Below are positions 49,300 through 61,899 of a stretch of DNA of 64,000 bases, in pieces. The translations under genes were made by a program, and so were the position numbers. The stretch comes from Adiantum capillus-veneris (lineage: Eukaryota > Streptophyta > Polypodiopsida > Polypodiales > Pteridaceae), in the NCBI GenBank assembly GCA_014529385.2, contig CM043962.1, positions 50,358,598-50,422,597 of the forward strand, written 5' to 3'. Under the pieces are notes generated by a model that did no database searches, was not told where the DNA came from, and saw only the letters and a program-made list of their open reading frames with translations. Numbering within the stretch: the stretch's first letter is position 1; every line of letters starts with the position of its first letter.

Positions 49300-50354
49300 G
49301 GTATGGATGGGCTAGCAAGTGCATGGCAAAGAGATAATGTAGTTACAAAGATCATGGGTAGGCTGGTGGCATTTGAAGTGTATGTCTAATGAGTCTTCTA
49401 AGGCCAGAAGGGCTCCAAAGTGGGCTAAGTGGGATGGCAAATGAAGAGGCTTGAAATATTTAATTTTTTGCTTGGCTATGTAGAGCTTGAAGTAGTGTAG
49501 GAGTTGGTCTAGAAAACTCATCAGGTCGAGCTATAGGATGCAAGTTATGGTCAGAAGTTTTGTCGAGGGCTAGTTCTGAGCCAATTGGAATGTATCGATA
49601 GTTGTGCCATCTAGAATTTTCCTAGACTTCCAGAGTCATAGTGGATAGTTTGCACTATATGGAGTCAGTAGAATTTGATGGCCTGTTCATCAGATTAGCG
49701 ATGATCGAGATATGTCAAGAGGAAGTTGGTGACAAATGCTAGAGAAAATGTCAAATGTTTTTTCTTGCTTTTTACGGCCTTGATTAGAGGGCCTGGTAGA
49801 GCCAAAATTTCAGCAAGGGCGAAGAGTTTTTAAGCTGACAAAGCAAATTTTTAACTGAACTTTGTGTATCAGGGAATGGATCACCATGCATAAGGTTGTA
49901 AGACTTAAGAGTTGATTGGAGAAAAATGTTCTTTAACACATTGCTTGAGAAATTTTGGATATTTGAGAGGTACCTAAGGGCGGCGCCTTGGGGAGCTACC
50001 ACGTGGTAGAGTTCAAGGTCCCACATGTGCACAATGGAGCCATGGAGGAGGGATTTATATGAGAGGTACCTAAGGGAGGCGCCTTGGGGAGATACCACGT
50101 GGCGGCATTCAAGGTCCCACATGTGCACAATGGAGCCATGGAGGAGGGATTTATATGATGGGCCGTGAGCCCATTTTGTTGCATGAGAAGAGGGAGAGAG
50201 AACTCTCCCTCCCATGGCTGCTGCTTGAGCTTTGGTGAGCATTATAGGCGGTGTTGTTGGCATGTTTTGGTGACGATGGGTGCATAAATGGTGGTGATGA
50301 GTGTTGGTGGGCGACACGCTAGTAGTGGAAAACAACCGGTTGGGTTCTAATGGT
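49300..50354. other. Unassigned stretch with 96-bp tandem repeat
   Basis: The ORFs at 49,312-49,521 and 49,784-50,335 (minus) show no motif. The repeat at 49,965-50,156 lies in this stretch. It may be the leftmost part of the following LTR element. Confidence 0.4.
49965..50156. repeat. 96-bp tandem repeat, two copies
   Basis: GAGAGGTACCTAAGGG starts at 49,965 and again at 50,061; each unit ends GGAGGGATTTATATGA. The copies differ at about eight positions. Confidence 0.9.
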
Positions 50355-51138
50355 GTGCTGACATGGTAGGAGCCCGTAAGAGCAATTCCTGCATCCTTTA
50401 AGAGGCTCCATATTTTTGAAGGCTAGGGGGGCCTCCCACTAGCACTAGTGCTTGTGCTAAGGGAGAGGCCCTTCCCGCCGTGGCACAAAGATAGTGGGAG
50501 AAAGAGGAAAGTTGACACAAGGCCTAGAACAGGCGGTTCTGCATGAAATATTTCCAAAAGGAGTCAAACAAGTGTCATTCACTTGCTAAAAATAGATGAT
50601 GAGCTCTATAAAAACACATTTTGTACCCAGTTTTGGGGTCTTTTCACAGACCAAAGGGCTTTTTGTCATTTTGTGCTACGTGGAGCTAGAGATGTCGGAT
50701 CTTGGTTTTGAGCTTGTCAAAGCTGTGTCGATGAAGTAGGGATTGTATATGATACTATTTTAAATGAAGTGAAGTCATCATTGCCCTCTCTTGGTGTCAA
50801 TTCTCCCTTCCCCCCTTCTCTTCTTTGCTTGTGTGCATGCATTTTTGGGTGTGTGCTGGCATGTGTTCCCCCTCCCAAGGTCTTGTGGTGCAAAGAAGGA
50901 TAGAGAGAGTTGATGTGTGTGTGAAAAGCTGTGAATTAACCAGTATGGAGTTGGTCAGGCTTGTTTGCGATGTGGCAGTGGGTGTGTGCATATGGCCGTG
51001 TACAAGCGCTGATCTATCAATGCAAATTGGTAATTTTAAAAGTGTTTGCTACGAGGATAAGGGTGTTGTGGATACCCTGGGCTATAGGGAGGCAATTGAT
51101 TCTATGCTAGGTGTGTTCCCGATTCCCCCTCTCCATCT
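50355..51138 (+). repeat. LTR-like region of plus-strand gag element
   Basis: Homologous, in reverse orientation, to 39,842-40,700 (shared CACTAGCACTAGTGCTT, TTTTTGGGTGTGTG and GTGTGTGCATATGG phrases). A TATAAAAA box lies at 50,607-50,614. At 51,141 AGGTGCCCCCA is a decayed form of the PBS seen at 39,836, so the LTR ends just before it. The left end is uncertain. Confidence 0.5.
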
Positions 51139-51144
51139 TCAGGT

Positions 51145-51732
51145 GCCCCCATTGAGAAGTGCATTGATGCTTCTATTTGAAGTTGAAAGTGGTGCTTAAA
51201 GTTGACAAAAGGTTGGTGGATGGTTGAAGACTATTTGTTGGTTGAGTTTAAACATAGCAGAGACAAGCATTGAAGACTAGGTAGCAGATTTTGAGTTATG
51301 GATGTTGTCAATGCATATGGTGACAGATACGTGAAAGTTGAAGACAGTTGATACGTAGATGTGCAAGGCTCACCTAGTCATCTTGGGAAGGCCATGGTTG
51401 TTGGCAATAGAAGCCAAACAGGATCGGGAAACATGCTTTTACCTTGCCAAATCGGGAGAATGGTGGGAAAATTGTGCTCATCTTGAACACAAGGGAGAGC
51501 CGTTTTCACCGAGGGGGCTGAAGATGATCGAGAAGGCTCTAGCACCAACTATGATATGAGACAAAATTGACTTTTGATGAAAGTTCGAGCAGTGTTGAAG
51601 AAGAGGGGAGTGATGAAGACCTAGTAAAGCTAAACACAAATTTATTTGGAGTCACCTTGGATTTTTCCAAGCCCATTGAAGGTATGCAAACTCTAATTTG
51701 TGGTCTAGAGTCTAAAGAAGTAGAGGATATGC
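51145..51732 (+). pseudogene. gag leader and protease fragment of an LTR element
   Basis: From 51,145 to about 51,360 the sequence matches the gag leader of the 38-40 kb element (GTTGGTGGATGGTTGAAGA, then CAAGCATTGAAGACT). From 51,365 it reads LVILGRPWLLAIEAKQD, the C-terminal end of a gypsy aspartic protease, so most of gag is missing. After a stop at 51,557 an acidic linker follows (DESSSSVEEEGSDEDL), as in the pol of the 2.6-13 kb element. The frame is cut at 51,733 by the LTR of the tandem array. Confidence 0.6.
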
Positions 51733-53825
51733 TGAGGCGGACCGGGGTGGGCAACAAGAGAGGTGACCTCTAAACACCCCTCAAGGCTCTCGTGCTGCTC
51801 AATTGGGGCTGGGGTAACCACAAGCACAACACAACAACAAACCCATAGTCAAACCCAAACAAGATAGGGGCACCACCTAGTTATGGTATGCGAACTATGA
51901 CGCAAAAGAGATTTTGTCACAACCAAGAAGATGCACCACAAAACACACGCAAGAAACCTCACACCAAGGCACACACAAAATGGACTAGAGAGAGCTAGAG
52001 CAAAGGGAAGAGAGAGAGGAATGGATCTTGCATAGTACCTTCTTTATGACTTGCAAATGGAGATGGTTTGTTATGATGCTATCGTAGGCTTGCATAAAAC
52101 TATCTCAATGCTTAGTGAATGCTAAACATTGCGAACACACACACACACATTGTCTTAGGGTGTGGGAGACCTCTCACCACAATAGCCTCTTACAATGCAC
52201 ACAAAATTGGCAATGAAAACACACTAAAACACATTCTAAAACAACATCAAACGATAGAAACTAAAAATACACAAGTCACCTTGAATTCACCAAACTGTAT
52301 TGCACAAGTGGAAGGACAAAGATTTGAACGTTGAATCATGCCTTTGATGCACCAAACCTCAATTTATTGATAATGGAGGAACATATACAATAGTGGTTTT
52401 GAGATTTTGAACTCACGCTCTTTCACTTGCAATTGTAGCTTGAAAGCTTCTCTCACACCAAAAGTGAAGCTCAAAAAATGGTTGCTACGCGTAAGTCACT
52501 CCTCACGCATAGAGTGTTGGGGTACTATGTGAGATATTGTAAGTTGTTTTACAAGAAGGAGAGGGACCTATTTATAGGTTGGAGAGCCCTCATTAAGATT
52601 ATTGGAAATCCTAATTTACAAGCTAACAAATCGGGATTATGATTTTTTTTTTAATATCAAAACATTGCGGGCCTTCTTTGTCTGCTTGAATCATGGATGT
52701 GAAGAGGGTTGGAGAAGCCATGGAAATTGCAGGTTTGAGTGAGGGAAGGAGAGGGAGGGATGTGTAACAGTGAGTAGGTGTGTGGAAGGGTGAGAGAAGA
52801 CTAAGGGCTACTTGTGAGAAAAGTGGACAGACTATGGTCCACTCAAAAAATCATAGCTCACCGCTGGTAGCTCCAAAAATCATGAAAACATTTGAGGTGA
52901 TTATTCAGAGCCTGGGCTACATTTTCTCTTTTGACCACCGCTCCAAATTCGGAGTGGAGATAGGTGCCAAAATTCTCACTAAAAGACCTGTTTTTATGCC
53001 TGCAAAAGTCTTTTAGTGGCCCCCTCCTTTGTTGAATTTGTACAATGCATCCAAGAGTGAGCCCCTCCTTTGTCATATCATAATACAAAGCATCCAAGTT
53101 GCCCTTGACCCATGCATGGAGGAGGATTATTGGTGAATAAAGAAATATATACATGGTGGGACTAGTGTGAGGACTATTCATGGACTTAAGATCAATGAGC
53201 ACATGGTGTTAGAATAATGAGTAAAAATAATAATAAAAATATGGAGGAGTTATGGATATGGAAAGATATTGGAATCATATGATATGGTCCCTCTTTGAAT
53301 TATTTTGGGTGAAAGAGGAAAAGGTATGCAAGTAAATAATATAATAAACGTGACCAATGAGTAGAAATCAATTTTTTGTTTTCACGAGGGTGAGGGTGAA
53401 AATGTGGGAGTGATTTGTATAAAGAAAAAATATGAGGTTAGAGTATGTACATATTGGCAAAAAATATAATTATGGTGTAAGAGGATGAAAGAAGGTGTAC
53501 ATAGGTTTAATAAAACACACACCTAAGTAGAAATATTTAAATAAAATACCAAAATAATTATAAAAAATCCCTATATTTAGGCCATATATACAATGAAATA
53601 TTTACACACAAAGAGGCCATAATATACTTTTATTTTTTTATTTTTTTAAATTCAACTAGCCCAGTGACTAGCTAGCTGAGGATTTTAAGAAGATATGGGA
53701 AAAGCCCCCTAACTCACACATGCCTATGTAAAGTAAAATAGTAGGGATAACCAAAATGTTTGAGTGATTTGATAGGGTGAGGTAACTTACTATAACAATT
53801 ATGGAAAGCCAAAAAACGGCTATCA
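51733..53825 (-). repeat. LTR1 of the array (3' LTR), mosaic
   Basis: It starts TGATAGCC at 53,825 and ends CTCA at 51,733. The part from about 52,695 to 53,825 is nearly identical to LTR3, while 51,733-52,690 is clearly more diverged. About 540 bp present in LTR2 (equivalent to 57,307-57,849) is absent. TATAAATA lies at 52,569-52,576 (minus strand). ORFs inside it are not genes. Confidence 0.85.
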
Positions 53826-53869
53826 TTAGCCCCCCCTTTAGATAATGGTACATTCATGTACCATTTATC
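53826..53869 (-). promoter_or_regulatory. PPT and pre-PPT hairpin, internal 1
   Basis: On the minus strand AAAGGGGGGGCTAA precedes TGATAG of the LTR. Just before it, GATAAATGGTACAT and ATGTACCATTATC form a stem of about 13 bp with one bulge and a 2-nt loop. Copy 3 has it at 61,900-61,939, with the outer pairs lost. Confidence 0.7.
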
Positions 53870-53872
53870 TGA

Positions 53873-56049
53873 TCATACAACATGTATATTATGTAACGTC
53901 TGTCTTTGTCTGCTCTTATCTTTGAAGAACCTTTGTTGTATGATTAAAAAACCTTGTGTGATATGGAAGGTTCTCCGAGCCAATAGCAAGATGAAATGAA
54001 GTGATGGAGTAAACCTCCTCCATTGAGAAAGTTTCCATAAGCACCCCCCAGGATCAAAGATCTTGAAATATCTTTCCCAAAGCGAGATGTATGGTATGGA
54101 ATCACTTACTGATTTCGGTTGAAGAAACTTGTAGATTTTACTGTTGTCCATCTTTGAATCTATCACTATGAATGTGATATAAAAGATTGGTTGCTCTTCC
54201 TCCTGTGTAAAGTTGATGTATCTGCTACGATCTTCAAGAGCTTGTATGAGAAAATTCTTGAACTGTAGCTCATAAAATTCATTCAACCTGGGTAGTCTCA
54301 TCAACAAGTAAAAAATTCTATTACCTTCATGATTTAGGAAAGCTTGATCCATGCTTCCAGCTGCTATTGGAAGATATTGCAAATAGTTTACCACATAAGT
54401 AGATAATAGACAAAGGTTTCTATTGCTTCCAATACATTGGAAGAGAATAGATTTTGGTACTGATTGATGAAATATCCACATGTAGCAATCAACAAGTTTT
54501 CATCTATGATGAAGAGCAGAAGCATCACAATGTGCGACCTCCATACACCAAAGAACCAAATGAAGAATATTTGGAAACATCCGTTTATCAGCAAGTATTC
54601 ATGTCCTCTTCCGCTTAAGAAGGTATGGTGTCCCAGATGAAAGGTATATGTGAAGAGAGGAGAAGTTGACCTTGAAGAGGTGAAACCCAATATGAAGATG
54701 ATTCGGGCTTCAAAAGCTTGGATCTTCTTGCTAAGAGATTGTCCCATGAATGAAGAGCCACCCACTAAAACACCATTGGAGAGAATGATACCCTTCTGAT
54801 AGTTTCCTTTTATGATTTTATCTTTTACTACTCTCTCATGTTCTTCATCTCCTTCTAAGCCCCCCCTTTCGCAAGGTTGTAACTCCTCACATTGTACCAC
54901 CTCAAAGGTTGATGGAATACTGTTTGATTTTGTGAAACATTTGGCTTCTTGCATGATAGGTTCCTCTATGCTTAACATACATGGGTCATGCCAATGCTTT
55001 TCAAAATCCTCAAACACTTCTTCAAGATTATCCTCACCAGGATTCAACTCACACTCTTCTACTTTGTTTTGGAGTTGGCATTCCATGTACACAATCATCT
55101 CTTTATGATCAATGTGGTCTATGATCTCTCCACCTATGATTTCATCTTCTTCTTCACTCTCTTCTTTTAGACAAGATACACTCTCAGAACATTCCATAAG
55201 ATCAAGGTTACCTTCAAGGTCTTCATTCTCCATAGAGTCATGTTGCACAAAAGCTTCGTCTACTCGGACTAGAAATTGACCCTCCGCCAAAGGGTTGGAT
55301 ATATCCATTATTGAATCGTCAATGCCATTTGAGATATCTTGTGTCGATTTTTGCATGCTTGTGATAAAGGTCACATTTGAATCTTGGCCACACACTTTAG
55401 CACTTGAATAATCAGTTGGCATGTAAGTAACTTCTTCAACATTTGTCGGAGTAGAAGGAGACAAGTATGGCAAAGGAGATGACTCCTTCATAGAAACACT
55501 TTCATGATGGTTGGATCTTCCAGCATGATGGAAACCATTTTTGATGTTGAAGTACTTGTGAAACTTCCTTCGGGCAATAGTGACCGCTTCTTCAAAGGTA
55601 GAGGGTCCACTACAAATAACCTTAGTCTTTAGGAAAGGAGACAAACCCGAAATAAATTGCTCCATTTTTACATAATCTGGAAATGTAGAACTAAATCCAC
55701 ATCCTCCCCATTGACGAGAAAAAAAATCCTCATAAGCATAGTAGTCTTCACCATGTTGTTGAAGTCTTCCTAATGAAGCCCATGCTGTCTCTGTTGTTGG
55801 AATTTTAGAGAATCTGGTCTTCAAAGCTTTGGAAATTTGGGTATGCCCATCTTCAATCTGAGAAGACATACTCCAAAACCATTGTTCAGCGTTGCCTCTA
55901 AGGCATAGCAATAGAAAATCCCCTTTTTCAATGTCATCCCTTTTACCAAGGATACGACAAACCATTCTAAAATCATCAAGAAAATCATCAACATCTTCTT
56001 CTAGATTTTTGAAGAAGATTGGGATATCATCAAAGGTATAGCGTGTCAT
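53873..56049 (-). pseudogene. gag: gag-only polyprotein with long C-terminal extension, copy 1
   Basis: ATG at 56,047-56,049 begins MTRYTFDDIPIFF. Residues 1 to about 165 are a gag domain (CLRGNAEQWFWSMSSQIEDG, ALKTRFSKIPTTE, MEQFISGLSPFLKTKV, FEEAVTIARRKFHKY). Then comes an acidic low-complexity stretch, and from about residue 330 a C-terminal region without any zinc knuckle, protease or RT motif; it contains hydrophobic runs (CFQIFFIWFFGVW, IVMLLLFII). A single-base loss near 54,480 shifts the frame, and the rest continues as 54,481-53,873. In copy 3 the same region is uninterrupted. Gag copy 1 lacks the two nonsense codons shared by copies 2 and 3. The protein would supply the particle but not reverse transcription, so the element depends on a gag-pol relative. 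Confidence 0.82.
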
Positions 56050-56341
56050 AGTCTCTCAATGCTAGAACCACACAAAGATTAGTTCCAAACAATCATTTTC
56101 TCTCATGACATCAACTAACTACACAAGGTTTTGAAAGGTCTTTCAACATGAATTTTAGATTCTGATGTGAAAATGTTTTTTTCCTTTCTTATGTTATGCT
56201 AATCCAAACCATATTCTAGATCAATTTTTGTTGCCTTGAAATTTAACTCGGTCATACAAGTTTTCATGATTCATATAATCTACTTGATTATGCTAAAATT
56301 CAAGCATTCATGCAATACAACAACAATAAGCACAACGTCAG

Positions 56342-56359
56342 TCCTCCGTGGGGGCACCA
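56342..56359 (-). other. PBS of internal 1
   Basis: On the minus strand TGGTGCCCCCACGGAGGA, identical to the PBS at 4,488-4,505, four bases from the LTR end. The leader after it keeps TTAGCATAATCAAGTAG and an ATG with MNHENLY, as in the gag-pol element. Confidence 0.75.
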
Positions 56360-56363
56360 AAAT

Positions 56364-56625
56364 TGAGGCGGTCCGGGGCGGGCAACAAGAAGAGCAACCT
56401 CTACACACCCTTCGAGGCTCCCGTGCTGCTCAATGGGGCTGGGGCACAACACAACACAAACCAAAACAACAAACCCACAGCCAAATCCCAACTACACAAG
56501 GGGCACCACCTAGTTTAAAAGCGAACTAGGACGCAAAAGAGGAGAATCGTTAGAGCAACCCACAAACAAGCAAGGAATTTACACTAACCCTAACACCAAT
56601 GGAACACTGTCACACACTAAAACAC

Positions 56626-56674
<49 letters not shown>

Positions 56675-57872
56675 TGTACAAATTAGCTTCAACTTTATAT
56701 TTTGCACAAAAAGGAACTTAGAGCTTGCGGAATCAAGTGACAAGATTTGGTTATAGCATCACTAGCACATTGTCTTAGGGTTATGGGAGCCCTCTCACCA
56801 TCCACCCTCTTACAATGGTAGCCAAACAATAGCCAATGAATCACAAGCAACAAAACAACAACCTTCAATGAAACAAGTCACCTTATGAAGCTGAATGAGT
56901 TTGCCAAGCCAAATTGGAGGAGAAGCGTGAGCCTTTGGACATGAATTGCACCCAAAACTACCAATTCATTGATGTTGGGGTAGATACAACAATGGTAGGA
57001 AGAATATCTTCTACTCGCACTCACTCAAACTAGCTCAAGCTTTTCTATGCACCAAGGTGATGGTGTATAGAAAGCTTACTCTCTCTTTACAACCAAGATA
57101 GAACGGGCGTGTGGTACGCTCAATCTAGTGTGCAATGGTATAGTGATGTCTTTTACAAGGAGGAATGGGTTCTATTTATAGGTTTTAGAAGCCTTGGTTA
57201 GGATTAAGCCTAATCAATTTTATTAGGAAAGATCAAGGATTATGAATTTTTATGAATTTCAAATGAGAATGGGGTCTCTCTTTTCTCTTGAGTCACATGG
57301 ATGTGGGCTCGAGTAAGAGAATTATTGATGTGGTGAAAGGAGAGAAACTTCCATGGGAGTGAGTGAATTTGGTTTACTTGTGCGGTTGCCTACTCCATAT
57401 GTTGATAGTGTGGGTGCATTTTTACAAGAGAAGTTAGTTGTTAGTGGTAATAATCTCTAGAATTGTTAGTGATACATTTACAATGGGTAGGATGAGTTGA
57501 TTTGATGAAGGCAGAGGGGTGAATTAAAAGAGAATCATTGAGATGGTGAAGCTTTGAAGAAGCTTGAACTCACCCTTGTGTAGATTGTGTAAAAAATGAC
57601 CGTTGGTCTTCTTCTTCTTCTTCGCTTCTTTACGCCGATCCCATGGTTGACCACCACGATAAAAAGAGGATTTGTTGATGAAAAACCCTCAATTTGCAGA
57701 ATTTATCATGGTTAAGATGCTGAATTTTAGATATTTTTAGGAGAGGTAAATGAAATTGTAACATAGAAGCAATAGAGACAGTAATGGAGAGTGTGTATGT
57801 ATGTAGAGGTTCATAAAAGAACTATAGGGATGAGAGAGAAGGGTAATGGTGAAGAGGGTTGGAGAAGCCATG
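56364..57872 (-). repeat. LTR2 of the array, truncated by deletion
   Basis: It runs from its U5 end at 56,364 to 57,872, where GAGAAGCCATG is joined to gag sequence. It has a GA array (about 56,624-56,671), the CCTAGTT hairpin and TATAAATA at 57,173-57,180 (minus strand). About 1.1 kb of its U3 is gone. Almost identical to 59,281-60,787. Confidence 0.88.
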
Positions 57873-58966
57873 CTTAACATACATGGGTCATGCCAATGCT
57901 TTTCAACATCCTCAAACACTTCTTCAAGATTATCCTCACCTGGATTCCACTCACACTCTTCTACTTTGTTTTGGAGTTGGCATTCCATGTACACAATCAT
58001 CTCTTTATGATCCATGTGGTCTATGATCTCTCCACCTATGATTTCATCTTCTTCTTCACTCTCTTCTTTTAGACAAGATACACTCGCAGAACATTCCATA
58101 AGATCAAGGTTACCTTCAAGGTCTTCATTCTCCATAGAGTCATGTTGCACAAAAGCTTCGTCTGCTCGGACTAGAAATTGACCCTCCGCCAAAGGGTTGG
58201 ATATATCCATTATTGAATCGTCAATTCCATTTGAGATATCTTGTGTCGATTTTTGCATGCTTGTGATAAAGGTAGAAGAAAGAGATTCCACATTTGAATC
58301 TTGGCCACACACTTTAGCACTTGAATAATCAGTTGGCATGTAAGTAGCTTCTTCAACATTTGTCGGAGTAGAAGGAGACAAGTATGGCAAAGGAGATGAC
58401 TCCTTCATAGAAACACTTTCATGATGGTTGGATCTTCCAGCATGATGGAAACCATTTTTGATGTAGAAGTACTTGTGAAACTTCCTTCGGGCAATAGTGA
58501 CCGCTTCTTCAAAGGTAGAGGGTCCACTACAAGTAACCTTAGTCTTTAGGAAAGGAGACAAACCCGAAATAAATTGCTCCATTTTTACATAATCTGGAAA
58601 TGTAGAACTAAATCCACATCCTCCCCATTGATGAGAAAAAAAATCCTCATAAGCATACTAGTCTTCACTATGTTATTGAAGTCTCCCTAATGAAGCCCAT
58701 GCTGTCTCTGTTGTTGGAATTTTAGAGAATCTGGTCTTCAAAGCTTTGGAAATTTGGCTGTACCCATCTTCAATCTGAGAAGACATACTCCAAAACCATT
58801 GTTCAGCGTTGCCTCTAAGGCATAGCAATAGAAAATCCCCTTTTTCAATGTCATCCCTTTTACCAAGGATACGACAAACCATTCTAAAATCAGCAAGAAA
58901 ATCATGAACATCTTCTTCTAGATTTTCGAAGAAGATTGGGATATCATCAAAGGTATAGCGTGTCAT
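57870..58966 (-). pseudogene. gag: gag copy 2, truncated and fused to LTR2
   Basis: MTRYTFDD begins at 58,966. TAA at 58,673-58,675 and TAG at 58,658-58,660 interrupt the gag domain; both are also present in copy 3. The frame from 58,582 (MEQFISGLS) runs on through the acidic stretch to HDPCMLS and then across the deletion junction into LTR sequence, giving a chimeric tail of about 45 residues. The hydrophobic C-terminal region of copies 1 and 3 is missing. Confidence 0.85.
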
Positions 58967-59258
58967 AGTCTCTCAATGCTAGAACCACACAAAGATTAGT
59001 TCCAAACAATCATTTTCTCTCATGACATCAACTAACTACACAAGGTTTTGAAAGGTCTTTCAACATGAATTTTAGATTCTGATGTGAAAATGTTTTTTTC
59101 CTTTCTTATGTTATGCTAATCCAAACCATATTCTAGATCAATTTTTGTTGCCTTGAAATTTAACTCGGTCATACAAGTTTTCATGATTCATATAATCTAC
59201 TTGATTATGCTAAAATTCAAGCATTCATGCAATACAACAACAATAAGCACAACGTCAG

Positions 59259-59276
59259 TCCTCCGTGGGGGCACCA
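59259..59276 (-). other. PBS of internal 2
   Basis: Same 18 bases as at 56,342-56,359, next to the U5 end of LTR3 at 59,281. Confidence 0.75.
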
Positions 59277-59280
59277 AAAT

Positions 59281-59539
59281 TGAGGCGGTCCGGGGCGGGC
59301 AACAAGAAGAGCAACCTCTAGACACCCTTCAAGGCTCCCGTGCTGCTCAATGGGGCTGGGGCACAACACAACACAAACCAAAACAACAAACCCACAGCCA
59401 AATCCCAACTACACAAGGGGCACCACCTAGTTTAAAAGCGAACTAGGACGCAAAAGAAGAGAATCGTTAGAGCAACCCACAAACAAGCAAGCAATTTACA
59501 CTAACCCTAACACCAATGGAACACTGTCACACACTAAAA

Positions 59540-59589
<50 letters not shown>

Positions 59590-61899
59590 TGTACAAATTA
59601 GCTTCAACTTTATATTTTGCACAAAAAGGAACTTAGAGCTTGCGGAATCAAGTGACAAGATTTGGTTATAGCATCACTAACACATTGTCTTAGGGTTATG
59701 GGAGCCCTCTCACCATCCACCCTCTTACAATGGTAGCCAAACAATAGCCAATGAATCACAAGCAACAAAACAACAACCTTCAATGAAACAAGTCACCTTA
59801 TGAAGCTGAATGAGTTTGCCAAGCCAAATTGGAGGAGAAGCGTGAGCCTTTGGACATGAATTGCACCCAAAACTACCAATTCATTGATGTTGGGGTAGAT
59901 ACAACAATGGTAGGAAGAATATCTTCTACTCGCACTCACTCAAACTAGCTCAAGCTTTTCTATGCACCAAGGTGATGGTGTATAGAAAGCTTACTCTCTC
60001 CTTACAACCAAGATAGAACTGGCGTGTGGTACGCTCAATCTAGTGTGCAATGGTATAGTGATGTCTTTTACAAGGAGGAATGGGTTCTATTTATAGGTTT
60101 TAGAAGCCTTGGTTAGGATTAAGCCTAATCAATTTTATTAGGAAAGATCAAGGATTATGAATTTTTATGAATTTCAAATGAGAATGGGGTCTCTCTTTTC
60201 TCTTGAGTCACATGGATGTGGGCTCAAGTAAGAGAATTATTGATGTGGTGAAAGGAGAGAAACTTCCATGGGAGTGAATGAATTTGTTTTACTTGTGCGG
60301 TTGCCTACTCCATATGTTGATAGTGTGGGTGCATTTTTACAAGAGAAGTTAGTTGTTAGTGGTAATAATCACTAGAATTGTTAGTGATACATTTACAATG
60401 GGTAGGATGAGTTGATTTGATGAAGGCAGAGGGGTGAATTAAAAGAGAATCATTGAGATGGTGAAGCTTTGAAGAAGCTTGAACTCACCCTTGTGTAGAT
60501 TGTGTAAAAAATGACCGTTGGTCTTCTTCTTCTTCTTCGCTTCTTTACGCCGATCCCACGGTTGACCACCACGATGAAAAGAGGATTTGTTGATGAAAAA
60601 CCTTCAATTTGCAGAATTTATCATGTTTAAGATGCTGAATTTTAGATATTTTTAGGAGAGGTAAATGAAATTGTAACATAGAAGCAATAGAGAGAGACAT
60701 GGAGAGTGTGTATGTATGTAGAGGTTCATAAAAGAACTATAGGGATAAGAGAGAAGGGTAATGGTGAAGAGGGTTGGAGAAGCCATGGAAATTGCAGGTT
60801 TGAGTGAGGGAAGGAGAGGGAGGGATGTGTAAGAGTGAGTAGGTGTGTGGAAGGGTGAGAGAAGACTAAGGGCTACTTGTGAGAAAAGTGGGCAGACTGG
60901 GGTCCACTCAAAAAATCATAGCTCACCGCTGGTAGCTCCAAAAATCATGAAAACATTTGAGGTGATTATTCAGAGTGTGGGCTACATTTTCTCTTTTGAC
61001 CACCGCTCCAAATTCGGAGTGGAGATAGGTGCCAAAATTCTCACCAAAAGACCTGTTTTTATGCCTGCAAAAGTCTTTTAGTGGCTCCCTCCTTTGTTGA
61101 ATTTGTACAATGCATCCAAGAGTGAGCCCCTCCTTTGTCATATCATAATACAAAGCATCCAAGTTGCCCTTGACCCATGCATGGAGGAGGATTATTGGTG
61201 AATAAAGAAATATATACATGGTGGGACTAGTGTGAGGACTATTCATGGACTTTAGCTCAATGAGCACATGGTGTTAGAATAATGAGTAAAAATAATAATA
61301 AAAATATGGAGGAGTTATGGATATGGAAAGATATTGGAATCATATGATATGGTCCCTCTTTGAGTTATTTTGGGTGAAAGAGGAAAAGGTATGCAAGTAA
61401 ATAATATAATAAACATGACCAATGAGTAGAAATCAATTTTTTGTTTTCACGAGGGTGAGGGTGAAAATGTGGGAGTGATTTGTATAAAGCAAAAATATGC
61501 GGTTAGAGTATGTACATATTGGCAAAAAATATAATTATGGTGTAAGAGGATGAAAGAAGGTGTACATAGGTTTAATAAAACACACACCTCAGTAGAAATA
61601 TTTAAATAAAATACCAAAATAATTATAAAAAATCCCTATATTTAGGCCATATATACAATGAAATATTTACACACAAAGAGGCCATAATATACTTTTATTT
61701 TTTTGATTTTATTTATTTTTTTGATTCAACTAGCCCAGTGACTAGCTAGCTGAGGATTTTAAGAAGATATGGGAAAAGCCCCCTAACTCTCACACACCTA
61801 TGTAAAGTGAAATGGTAGGGATAACCAAAATGTTTGAGTGATTTGATAGGGTGAGGTAACTTACTATAACAATTATGGAAAGCCAAAAAACGGCTATCA
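59281..61899 (-). repeat. LTR3 of the array, full length
   Basis: TGATAGCC at 61,899 and CTCA at 59,281; 2,619 bp. It has a GA array (about 59,543-59,586), the CCTAGTT hairpin and TATAAATA at 60,088-60,095 (minus strand). It is the only complete LTR of the array and a good reference for the family. Confidence 0.9.

Noticed and set aside
49784-50335. 183-codon minus-strand ORF with internal peptide repeat
   Set aside because: The peptide repeat only mirrors the 96-bp tandem DNA repeat. No motif; it covers LTR-like sequence.
52780-53202. ORFs repeated at 52,780-53,202 and 60,845-61,267
   Set aside because: They recur because they lie in LTR copies. Open on both strands, with no domain, so not called as genes.
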